Assembly (NCBI GenBank): GCA_035041965.1
Contig: JAPYMA010000340.1
Location: 62,001 to 126,000 of the forward strand
DNA length: 64,000 nucleotides
Source of the DNA: Anisakis pegreffii
Lineage: Eukaryota > Nematoda > Chromadorea > Rhabditida > Anisakidae
Direction of reading: 5' to 3'
The notes beneath the pieces are model-generated. The model was given only the letters and a program-made list of their open reading frames with translations, had not been told where the DNA came from and did not search any database. Position numbers and translations under genes: made by a program. Of this stretch, positions 26,726-38,201 are shown one piece after another; positions within the stretch are counted from its first letter, which is position 1; every line of letters begins with the position of its first letter.

Positions 26726-28233
26726 TCAGTACAATAATATCCACAAAACAAAACCAGCTAAGTGATGATTAAAATAAACAAAACACTCAACGATACGCCA
26801 TGCAGATGATAAAATCTCTATCGAATGCAACCTAAAACAAATAAAACATAGCGAAACTAGTGAAAGCTGAAAAAGTGCGTAACCAAAACGATCGTCAAAG
26901 TGCCCCTAATAACAAGCAAAACTAAACGAACACTAAACATTCGAGTGCCTTTTCAAAACTCTTCTCAAAATCGCAAAAATAATCGATCACTTTATAAAAA
27001 TACTCCTCAAAGTTTTCATCCAAAAACGCTCTCCTCTCATTTCATCTATCGAAAAATCTTTGCACCTAACAACAATAATAATCACTATAAACTCAAAATC
27101 TCAAAAACCGCACCAAAATTAAGCCAAAAAGAGATCAAAAGCAACCCAAAACTAAATCAAATAATCCCAAACCAAAAACAAAATCCCCAAAAAAAAGAAG
27201 CGAAAAGCACTCCAAACCAACTAAACACTTCTAAACCAAACGCAAACAAAAAAACACTTCAACTAAAGTAACCGTACTACAGCCGAGATCATTACTTAGT
27301 GGGAAATATTATTATCTGAATATCTCAAAATCAAACGATTATTTCCATCCTCATCGTAATTCTCATCATTATTATCACAAATATTACCATTATCACTATT
27401 ATCATTATTATCATTGTTATTATTATTATCGTCGTCGTCATTATCAGAGCTATTATAATCATATACATTAATATTTCTATGTAAGAATGAATAAAATGGA
27501 CAACGAACTGAAAATAACTCATTCAATTGGTCAAAAATGAAAAATCAAACAAACAAACAAACAAATAATTAACTAAAACAAAATCAACTCAAATTATTTC
27601 CAATCATAATTATTCAATTAAAACCATCTCATTACAATGTTTAAAACAAAATCACAAAAAAATTACAATAAATCTAAAAATTACATGAATTGCGGTCCAT
27701 TTAATCGCTATGTTTGTTGCAATTCTTCCATTCGTTCTTCCATTTCATTACCCAACAACGCTTTTGCTGTTTTTTATGCACCTATTCACACAATACAATA
27801 CTCACATCAGTATCGTTAACACTATCCATTAATCTATTAACACTCTGATGAATCTGTTGTTGTCTCTATTGATGGCCTGAAATTCACTTTTGCTAATTAT
27901 AAAAAAGTTTTTTTTAGAACGACCCTCCAGAAAATATACTCTTTGGATTGTTTCTGCATTTTTTAGAAATTGAATGAAAATCATCGCTCAATCCTCGTCC
28001 TCAATACAGAGTAAAAGGCTACGAAACAAACTGCAAATGGCATGCAACTCTGTCAGATATCATTATCACCTTTCAACTATTCGCAAAATACCTCACGACA
28101 ATTTGATGTTTCAATCAAAATAAACTCACATCAGATCAAAACAAACTCAAATCAAAAATTTTCCGAAAAAACAAAAAAACAATGAAAACTCAATGAATCC
28201 GAGGACAAATATGTGTAAAGCGATGCGCAGAGC

Positions 28234-31200
28234 TTACTTCTCCACGACTGGTGCTGAAATGATTGCACAAGCAATGCCATCGGCTACTGGCAAACCGGGT
28301 ATATGCGTTGGGAAGGGTGTTTGATCCGACTGACCGCTCAACGATGGCCAACCGTTCGCGTCGTTTTGCAGCACATCGTGCTCCACTCCTTTCGGTGGCC
28401 AATCACTCGTTTTCATCGAGAAATTCGCCCAAGCATCCGACGAATTCTGCAAAAAACAACATCATCTTCACCTTAAGCACAAAAATGCGAACAAATATCA
28501 TACAATCATGTGACCACTGTTCGCATCTCATCATTCAATTCGATACCCTCTATCAATCAACTCCTTCCTCATCTTCTCTGAATTAGGCTTATCTAATTTC
28601 TCTCTAAAGCAGATAACAGATACCATTATCCTCACATAATCCAAATCTATTACACAATAAAGGTACTCTGGGCTTTTGTAATCTCCGAGTGTATAACACA
28701 ATAAACGAAAACAAAGCAAAGCAAAATGCGCTCTTGTATTCGTTTATCGCAACACTCACTTCAAATAATCATACTCGTACATTCGAAAGTTTCAACTATA
28801 ACAGTAAATACCAAATCGGATACTGAAAGGGTACCCGGTCAATCTGCCTAAAGACATTTTGCCTAACGGCAGTTTGCCTAACTCACGATTTTTAATGGAT
28901 ATTTCGCCTAATAGGCAAACTGTTCCTCAGGCAAACTGTCTGTTAGGCAATGTGTCTTTAGGCAAACTGTCGTTATCCAAAATGTCTATAGGCAGATTGA
29001 CCGGTCACGTATTGAAACTACAATCTTATGCAACCCACGTTTATGAAACCGTTACTTCAATAAAATTACACATTACAAATTGATGTTTAATGAAACACCT
29101 CGGATGTCTCACCTCAGTAGATGTTCCACTCGATGTGGACGAAGACGGCCATGGGTCTTCATCCACGAACCTCTCAGCAAATGACGACGATGTACTATTG
29201 CCGAATGTGTTGCTGTGCTCGTCATTGGTCGCAAATGTCACCTTGGCTTGAACTTGTGGTGACGGGCTGCGGTTCATTTTCGAGCCACCACCTTTTGCGG
29301 CGGGAGACGGCGATCGATGATCTGATAACGACGAGCGCGACGACGGGAAGAGGGTCTTTGCGCTAGCCATCGTTCCGGTTGCTGGAGTGCCGCTCTTGGG
29401 CGCTGATGTTTGATCGATGCCACTTTGATCCCACGATACAGCGAATGGCTCAACTTTTGGTTTTAGTTCCGATGCGGCAGTTTTTGCTATTGTTGGCGGA
29501 GAGTTTGACGCATTTCCGTTCATGTGATTCGCTGAATTCCCCTATAATACAGCTAAATCCAAATCCAACGATTTGTATAATTTTATCTTCCATTTTATGT
29601 GAAGCGAATAATTTTTTTGCGCTTACAAAGTGATATTTTTTCCATCCTAATCCCAAGCTTCACTATTAAAAACGAATATAACTGGACTCATTGTCACTTT
29701 GACATCGAGTGTTTGTTTTGTCAGTCACTGTGAGCGATCGGCGGAATATTTATTTCATTAGAGTTGTGATTGATTATTTTTTGGATTGATATTTGGCTAC
29801 GATTAATTATGCAAAGTATTCACGGCAACTAATTAATTACTCGGTTGTGTTCGGTTGGCCTGCTCGCCTAGCCAGCGGGGTGGCTTCAATCAAGGCTAAA
29901 ACAGTGCGAACGGAAACGCGAGCATTGTGGCCAGCAACGTTACGAACGTTTGATAGCCTGGCCAATCCAGGTAATCCAGGTAACATACCCACCTATTCAC
30001 CTGCCCACTCATCTGTTTGTTTCGTTTCATTCAAAATCATAACTGCATTCGACTTTAAACACGAGACAAATTCAATGTGAAATGAAGTCCATTACGATGA
30101 ATGACAAGAGATTATGTGACGCTTGACGAAATGAACTGCTCATAAACTATACACAACAGGAAGGCAGTGATGATAATTATTCCTATCTCCAAAATTATGA
30201 TTTTTTTAAAACACGACAAACAATTGAGTTACTTACCACATGAAAACAATACAAGTTATCTTTTTTCCCCCAAAAAATAAAATATTCTCGAAAGCAATCA
30301 CAATCATCTCACTTGCGATGTGTTGTCACTAGCACCTGGCCACGATTCATCGTCGAATTTCTTCGGCGATTTTTTCGACGTTATCTTCGGATCAATTCGT
30401 AACTCACATAGTGCCTCGAATGTTGCTTCATCTGCCTTAAAGAATAAAAAAAAACTCTTTAAATTTCTCCGCAAAAAATGTCACTTACAGCACCGATGAC
30501 TGATTGAACAAAAAACAACGACAGAACGAACAAATGAATAAGTGAATAAAAGTTTTTCGACTCAACTCTCCTTTCACTCCATATCAACTACGAGATAAAA
30601 TCACTCGAGAATTTTGAAACAAAACCAACACTAAATCAATACAAAACACAACTGCAAAAAGTTTTCAACAAAGAAGATATTCTTACTATAGAACTCCAAT
30701 CTTGTTTGGGATTTAGGTCGACTGTTGCAATCGGTATATTATAACTGAAAATGCAAAATGCTAATGAAAATGCAATTCTCCCCTCACATTCAACCATTCT
30801 TCTCGCCTATTCATCACCAGCGCAACAAACGAACGAAATTACTTTTACATCCAACAAAAAGTAAGTTTTACTCTATCACTTTATATAAATCATTCGAAAC
30901 AATTGAAAAAAATCCAAAACATGGCAAAAAGAAACCATTAAACAGCTAAAAAACAGAAAACCACCAACTCTGATGTCAATGTCGATGACGATGGGAATGG
31001 GACACTCGTATTTTCGGGCAAAAGATTTGTCATCAAATACTGTGAAAATTCAACTGCCGCCTGTAAAAAATGCAAAACAACAAATTTGAATGCAGTGAAC
31101 ACAAATGTAAATTTTACTCTTTGTTTTTATGGTGAATTTAAAAATTAGATGAACTTGAATGATCATCACGTCTAATCGTAACACAAACAAAAGTATAAAG

Positions 31201-34200
31201 TAAAATATCCGAATCAAACTCAATTAATCAATGCATTAACAAAAAACTAACTTGTTGAGCAACCACATGAATCGATGGAGCCTCATTAGCGGCATTATCC
31301 ACCTTCGCCATTGCCACTTCCATACCCGCAGTGGCCGTTGCTACATCGTCACTTTTATTCAACTCTTCATACGGACTCACCACCTTCTTGAAGAACTCAT
31401 CCCATCTCGATGTTTTCTCAGTCTCTGAAATTCACTTCTCAGTTTTTGAAAAAAAAATTCTATTTTTCTTCTCATTTCTAACTGAAAACCCACTCGATCG
31501 GATTTTTTTCTATTTTGATGATTCAGACGAGCGTTTTGCATCATAAATAAGATGGTTAATGAAGTTTTTGGATGAGTTGCGTGAATACTCGAAAATGTTC
31601 CATCGACTTATGCAGCCACCATACTCATGATCACTCATCATCAACATCATTGGAGAGTGGTTTACTATTTCACAGTTGTCACATTTGTCCATCATAACAG
31701 ACCACCAAATATCAAACATCAAAAAAGATACGTCTTTTCTTCGCTGAAAACGTATTTGTTGTACCAATACCACAATTTCTTCACGAATTTTCACCTGCCA
31801 AATGAGTTTTGCTGCTCAAAGTTTTATTATTCACTCATCAAAATGATTCTTCTCGTAAATTTCACTTCGACAATTCATTCTGTTCCAGTTTCGTACCTTT
31901 AATCAAACGATCGATAGTGGCGGCGTTTGGTGACGAAAGTCTTGCGGTACGAATCGTGATGGCCAAATTGATGTAAAATGTTCTGAGGGTCATTCGAGCC
32001 AACTTCGTGAACGGTGTCGAATGCGAGTTCGCGTACGCATTCAGAATCTGACCAATCAAATCCACGTCCTGCAATCAATCAATCAATCAATCGAAATTCT
32101 CTTCGATCACACAAAACGATCAACTTTTACAAATGCTCAACAACTGCCTTCTTTCTTCCCTCTCATCGAATGAAGGACATGTGCTCAAAACGGTTTCTCT
32201 CACTCGAACAATTTCACCTCAAAACCGAATATAACAAGCGCCCACAACGCAATTCTCAATAAGTGAATCAAATTCCTTCAAAATCAACTCAAATCAAATA
32301 AAATAAAACCAAAATTCACAAAAACAACAACAAAAATAATTCAGAGCTCACGAAGAAATTTCAAAAAGAAAACTAACAAATTAGCTGTCAAAAAATAAAA
32401 CAGAACAAATCAAAAAACAATAAACTTTAATAAGTGTGCAAATAGCTCTTCGTTGGAAATCAAAAATTTCGAATCAAAATTAAAAACAATAAAAGAGAAG
32501 AATCCAATAAACCTCTACCAAAAAACCACAACATAATCAAAAAGATTCCAAAATAAAACAAAACAATAATGCAAACATAAAAAATAAACAAACCAAACCT
32601 TAAACAAATACGCGATCAGTGGTGATGGTTCATTGGACATCGTGTACAGAATGAATGAGATTGAACGAGCGAATAGCTGATGGAATACGGTGATCAGAGG
32701 ATGTGAGAAGACGATTGCGAATAGTAAATGGATCGGGTTGGCCGGATATGCAGAGAAGGCGGCCAGCACCGACTGGTGCGTCTCAGCGTGGTTCGTGTTC
32801 AGCACTTGAACCAACAACTGCATCAACGAATACCACGCATCACTTAACGCACCTCGATCGTCGTCACTTTTCTAAAACCGCATTTTTTATTACCATTAAT
32901 ATCACTGTATTATCATTAACATTGCTGCTTATCAATTAATCGTTATCAGTTCATTATCGTTAATCACTATCATTAATTATCATTAATCATTATTATCACC
33001 ATTATTATCATTAATCACGTATTTTTATTATCATCACTTTTACCGCTATCATATCACCAACATTGCCACTGTTATTGCCATTGCTACTATCATTAACTAC
33101 ATTCTTCATTATTCTCGTCATTGCAATGTGCAATGTACAATATGCACGGAAACGCGCGCATTATGGCCAGCAACGTTACAAACGTTTGATAGTTTGGCCA
33201 ATCCAAGCAATCCAGGTAATTATTCTCGTCATTACTATTATTATTACTACCGTTACTACTACTATTATCACGTAACTATCGTTACTGATACTATTATTAA
33301 TACCATCTGGAACTAGCACGCTGCATTTTATCCACTTTACAATCACTTTCGATTTGCCAATGCCAATAAATACGTAAAATTACGCACAAATACAACGAAA
33401 CATTAAAAACAACACCACACCTGAAGTGAATCAATGATCGCGTTGATAATTTTATCCGTAGATGCTGCCACAATAGTCTCAACAACGCGACCGGCATCTG
33501 GTTGCCATACAAGCGTACCGTTCAGTTCATTTTCAGATGTTGGCTGGGGTTGACCACCGATCCATTGTGAGGCGGCTTCACCCCGTTCCTCGGTTCCCAG
33601 TTGATGACTTGGACTGAAACAAACCACAACAAACAATATAATCCATTCCGAATTCACAACGACAATCACAGAAACAGAAATATTTTGGATTCAAAATGCA
33701 TAAAACTGCATAACAACTGCATAATGTCGCATAAAACTGCACAACAATTCAAAACTAAACGCATAAATTTGCGCAAGCACTCACCAATTCGGCACGAAAT
33801 TTGTCTCGAGGAGTGTTATGAGTATGGAGGCAGCATTGATTTTCACCGAGTCACAATGCCTTGCCGGATCGTCCGGTAACATTCTCGACATCAGAATTCG
33901 AACGTTTCGTTCCGATTGCAAACTCTCCATCAACGCATCGCGTCGCTTATCCTCGGCCGTATATTGCACTTCTCGTAGCAATCGAACCAGTTCACTCCAC
34001 AAATAACCGACATTATCGTGAACCTGAAATCAGGTACCACCATGAAGCTTTCAATCTTATTTGGGATAGACGATTTCAGATAAGACAACGAGGACACTTT
34101 AGAATTTCGAATCGCCAACCTAACCGCATAGAACGCAGAAAAAACCGGAAAACCCATAGGATTTCCAAAAAATTTCAATGACTGAACGCGAACCTTCATG

Positions 34201-35981
34201 CGAAAGCTGCAAAAAATAACATGCAGTAGTCAAAACAATAGAGCAGTTAAAAAATCAACTCAGCACACCTCTGGTAATAGTTCCGGTACTAACAAATCGT
34301 TAAGACCTTCAGCCAAATGACAGTCTGTATACCACTGAAAACAGCTCCTCTCTATTACTCCTGTACAATTCATAATATTGCTGTGTTGATACCAAATTTT
34401 TTCATAACATTGCAGTGGTGATAACAAATTTCCACAAAAATGAACGTCGAAAACATTTTTCAAAAAACAAATTATCAAATTCAAAACCTGTCGCACGAAG
34501 AATTGTTGCTCTACTTCAGATGGTATATTAACGATTCGATACAATAATTCGGCGACTGCCGAGTATTGCATTCGTTTCAAGCACAGACCCACAAAATCAC
34601 TCTTACTTAATTCATCCAAAAACTGAAATTTTCATATTTGTCTGTTAGTAAAATGAATCTCTCACTGCAAAATTTCAATCAGAACGTTCACACTTCAAAG
34701 CAACTGCATCAGATACAGTGCCCAATTACAATTTAAGAAAAAAACTAGTTTAGTGTTCACACCATTATTATGCAACACTGCTCAATATGATTCATCGATT
34801 ATTATACTATTCCGTAGAATTAAATCAGCACATTAAATTTGTGCAAAATGCATAATTTATGTAGTATACTATCGAAAACGTTCAATATATAAATACGATA
34901 AAGGTGATTAACAACAATATAAGCATTGCCACTGATATAATATTATCAATATATGATTTAATGATCTATGATAACAAACTAATGAATTCACATGATTCAA
35001 TATAAAATCAATATGATATGACTCAACTGATCTATGATGATAAATTAATCAATTCATATGCTAGTCATAGTGATCAGGTAATGCAATATCTGGTCATCCT
35101 AATACAATATCAGGTCATCGTATTGAGAATTTAAACAAGAACGACTATGAGGAATATTACAAATTCAATTAACGTATAAAATTAACTCACTTGGTCGGTA
35201 CATTTACTGAGTAGTTGTGAGATAATTTTCATATAGAAACTAGCGATCAAATTATTTATATTATCATCTTCTAGGAAATTCAGTAGTAGACTTTTTGATT
35301 CATTACTTGTTAACATCGCCACACTCAACTGTTCGTTATTTAACGATAATATTTCAGCACACTGGTGAGCACGTCTGAAGATAAACTTACCGAATTGCTT
35401 ACGACAGAAAGGATTTGGAACGAAGTTTCAGTTAAAAATTAAGAATTTTTAAAATACTTTCGCTGTTGCAAGGAGAATTTGCATTGAAATCTCATCAAAA
35501 CTCTCAAACTGAGCGGACTTTCAAAATGATGTGGAAAATTTCTGCACGAATACTTACTTGTACTGTTCTTTTTCAGGCAATGAAGTATCAATTCGAGGTT
35601 TCAGAGCACCCAGAACTAATTCACTGATTACGTTCGGAGATGTTAAACTGAAGACTTTAAGCATATGAAAAAAAATCGAGAGAAAAATTCGAGAAAATTA
35701 ATTTTTTTCTGAAGAAAAGAGGCTACATGAGATTAATTGACAACGTACTGGTGACTTTACCTTCCCAAAGAAGAGCGGCTACATGACTGTGAAAAAACAC
35801 TCAAAAAAGGTGCGTATGTGAACAAATCAACTAACTAATTTGCGAGTTTTTCATGTCCGTTTCGAATTTCTTGAATTGTTAGTTCATTAAAAATCACATC
35901 GTCCAAATTTACATTCTCGGCATTCAGCAAATCATCCAAAGAGGGCCCGCTTGACGGCGCTAACTCGGTTTGCCAGAACAT
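28234..35981 (-). CDS. saps-1: Serine/threonine protein phosphatase 6 regulatory subunit (SAPS family)
   Basis: SAPS proteins are helical-repeat scaffolds that direct the PP6 catalytic subunit to its substrates. Fifteen in-phase minus-strand exons: 35981-35836, 35647-35558, 35374-35191, 34622-34488, 34334-34269, 34023-33785, 33613-33421, 32871-32599, 32068-31897, 31424-31252, 31060-30969, 30744-30687, 30435-30313, 29541-29113, 28446-28234. Total 861 residues, within the human PPP6R1-3 range. It opens MFWQTEL, as human paralogues open MFWKFDL, and continues with SPNVISEL, SNESKSLLLNFL, FVGLCLKRMQYSAVAELLYR and AASILITLLETNF, all collinear with SAPS. The last 280 residues are Ser/Pro/Thr-rich and probably disordered, as in relatives. 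The start is set by the family N-terminus, although the open frame extends 28 codons further upstream. Confidence 0.93.
28833..29005. mobile_element. Palindromic GCCTAA-rich MITE, copy 2
   Basis: The left end is ACCCGGTCAATCTGCCTAAA and the right end GGCAGATTGACCGGT. Internal words such as TTTTGCCTAACGGCAG recur in inverted orientation. The sequence is closely related to 11877-12083 but has a shorter centre. It lies in the last intron of the SAPS gene (28447-29112). Confidence 0.87.
29814..29980 (+). repeat. Interspersed repeat, family 2, copy B
   Basis: Full-length relative of 18334-18500, starting AAGTATTCACGGCAAC and ending GCCTGGCCAATCCAGG. It is antisense to the SAPS gene in the intron 29542-30312. 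A short duplicated AATCCAGGTA follows the 3' end. Open frames across it are not shared with the other copies, so I do not read it as coding. Confidence 0.85.
32945..33060. repeat. Degenerate ATT/ATC tract in a SAPS intron
   Basis: Low-complexity run of ATCATTA-type words. It lies next to the truncated family 2 repeat at 33146-33220, in the intron 32872-33420. Confidence 0.7.
33146..33220 (+). repeat. Interspersed repeat, family 2, truncated copy C
   Basis: Contains the 3' half of family 2 (GCACGGAAACGCGCGCATTA, then AACGTTTGATAGTTTGGCC and AATCCAGGTAAT) without the GGCCTGCTCGCC half. It is antisense in a SAPS intron. A still shorter inverted fragment is at 37286-37315. Confidence 0.75.
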
Positions 35982-38201
35982 ATTAAACCTGAAAAATATT
36001 TTCTCTGAACTGGCACTTACACAAACGTTACAAAATTCATTTCGTTGTTCACGACGAGTCATCAAAAAGTACTAAAAGCAGGAGAAGCGGCACGAAAACG
36101 ATCAGAAGATTATTTTCAAAAAAAAACTTCTCCCTAAACATTGTCGAACTCGGTGGATTGATATAAATGAATAAAAAACTAAAAATATCTTAAGAATATG
36201 ATATTCGAATGGATTTACTCTCACATACCATAAACGATTACCCATTACACTAGGAAAAATTCTTCGCGAAGGTCTTTCCGCACAATTTTTTTGTGTCAAT
36301 TGGAATACGGGCAAATCACAAGATTCAATGAAAATCTTCATTTGCTGCTCAAATTTGTTTGAGGAGACGAATTTTAGTTGTTAGCAACAAAAAAATAGCC
36401 CAATAAGTGGACACAAAAATAACTGAAAACTTCATCGCAAACTGAATCAATCAAGTCGACGTCAAGCCTAGGGTCACAACTCGGGATTCGACTAACTACA
36501 AGCAGCGATTCTGGCCAAGATAACTGACAAACCAAAACACCTGAGGCCAATCTTATGTAAGGCTCAAGCTCAAGCTTTTGCTTTTTTGATTAGCTTTTGA
36601 TTACAGTATGGAGTCGATGTGCCTCATGATCGCACTCGTCTTCTTACATCCGGGCGATTGCTAATGAACTTTGTCTGTTAGCATGTTTAGGTGTGCAACG
36701 GAAATCTTAAGAAGTGTTCTTCCGTGTGTTTTTCTGAGTTTAACTTTCCAGATTTCACGCAGATCATTTCATGTTCCCAGTGATCCATTCGCATCGTATA
36801 ATGTGCTTGTTAAGTTGTTTGTTTCAGTTTCCTTGATGAAGAAATGCTTTCGTTTCGTCAATTTCCGTTTCTCAGATCGGCACATTTTTTGAGACCCTTT
36901 CAAAGTTTCGTCAATTGTCTCAATTACGTTGGTGGTTGATAATTGTAAAAAGTTTTTTTTTCAGACGTGTTTTCGCGCCATTTGAAGACAACCTTTTGAT
37001 CTAGTGACAGGTCGTATTCGATCGATCAATCTGTGAATATTGAGCAGTGCGAAATGGGTCGGAAATTCAAGCAGAAAGGGTATCACTTAAGATTAATTCA
37101 TTTTATGTTTTCATCAGTTCTTTTAATATGTTTCAACGAAAGAGGATATGAGTGATGATTCTCTGAAAAGTTAAGACATGCAAGCACCTCATATATCTTC
37201 CCAGATGATAATTTATACAGCAAGTTGAACTCAACTGTTTGACAGTCGCATCTATGATAACGTTGGTCACATGTAATCTTTCAAATATTACCTGGATTGG
37301 CCAGGCTATCAAATACATCATTTTTGTATATATCAAATATATCAAAATATCAAACTATCATTTTTCAAATATACACAACTTATTCGAGCAAAATTTTGAG
37401 ATATGTTCACGAGATCCAAATGATGAAAATTATAACGATTATGATAAGAATCACTCGTGATAATAACGACAGTTTGAACCAATATTATCTTTGTCCATAT
37501 TTTTGGTGTCCACATTACCTGCGAGTCAGTCTAGCAAACAATTTACTGATGAATTGTGCGGCCACTTTGACTGCTGAACTGATCAATTACTGTGGCCAAA
37601 TAAAACACGAAGATTTTCGTTGAATTCGAAGGCAACCGTTCAATACACACTTCAATAGAACCAATGAGAACATTATACAGTTACAGATTTTATTTTCCTT
37701 AAGCAAACTCAATGTAATATTTGCATATTCATTCATTCTGACATTAGCATTGAAATTATCGCATTCTTTTTGTTTGTGGACTTCATATGAATCCAAAAAA
37801 TAGTGGAAATTATCAGTGTTTCATTCCGAGAAACCTTTTTTGTGAATGTTTTTGTTTAATTTCATTGGTTAATGCATGAAAGAGTGTCGAAATGTTTCCA
37901 GGATGTTATGTTATCCAGGTTATGCAAAATGCTGATATATTCTACTGCTAACCAATCAGTCTGATCAAACGCAGCGCAGCGTTGATCTAGCAGAAACTTC
38001 TATAGATTCATTACATTTTCAGATTTTGCCATAGAAATTCTCGAAATTCAGACATAGTTCTATCAGAAAGTCAATTGAACAATTTATATTTCCAATGGAA
38101 AACAACTGAAATAATTTCGCATGCATAAGTTTGATGATAGATTTCACATTAATAATCGTTTTTTCCAAAACTTCGAAGAAATCTCAATTTGATTTAGAGG
38201 G
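35982..38201. other. Intergenic region between divergent SAPS and UTP3 genes
   Basis: The two genes point away from each other, so this 2.2 kb should hold both promoters. It contains only a short inverted fragment of repeat family 2 near 37286-37315. No exon or recognisable regulatory site is supported. Confidence 0.5.

Larger units (their letters stand above)
24378..28233. other. Intergenic region between RagA and SAPS genes
   Basis: About 3.9 kb of very AT-rich sequence with two (TAA)n microsatellites and an ATT-rich tract near 27360-27450. A 123-codon open frame at 26900-27271 is Lys/Asn/Pro-rich. It looks like a product of A-rich composition, with no signal, domain or splice context. No gene supported. 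Confidence 0.55.

Noticed and set aside
26900..27271. 123-codon Lys/Asn/Pro-rich open frame
   Set aside because: It lies in A-rich intergenic sequence where long frames arise by composition; no domain, splice context or neighbouring coding exon.
29041..29633. Plus-strand frames opposite SAPS exon 14
   Set aside because: Shadows of a well-supported Ser/Pro-rich minus-strand exon.
29793..30080. 95-codon frame across the family 2 repeat
   Set aside because: The frame is not kept in the other copies of the repeat and it lies antisense in a SAPS intron.
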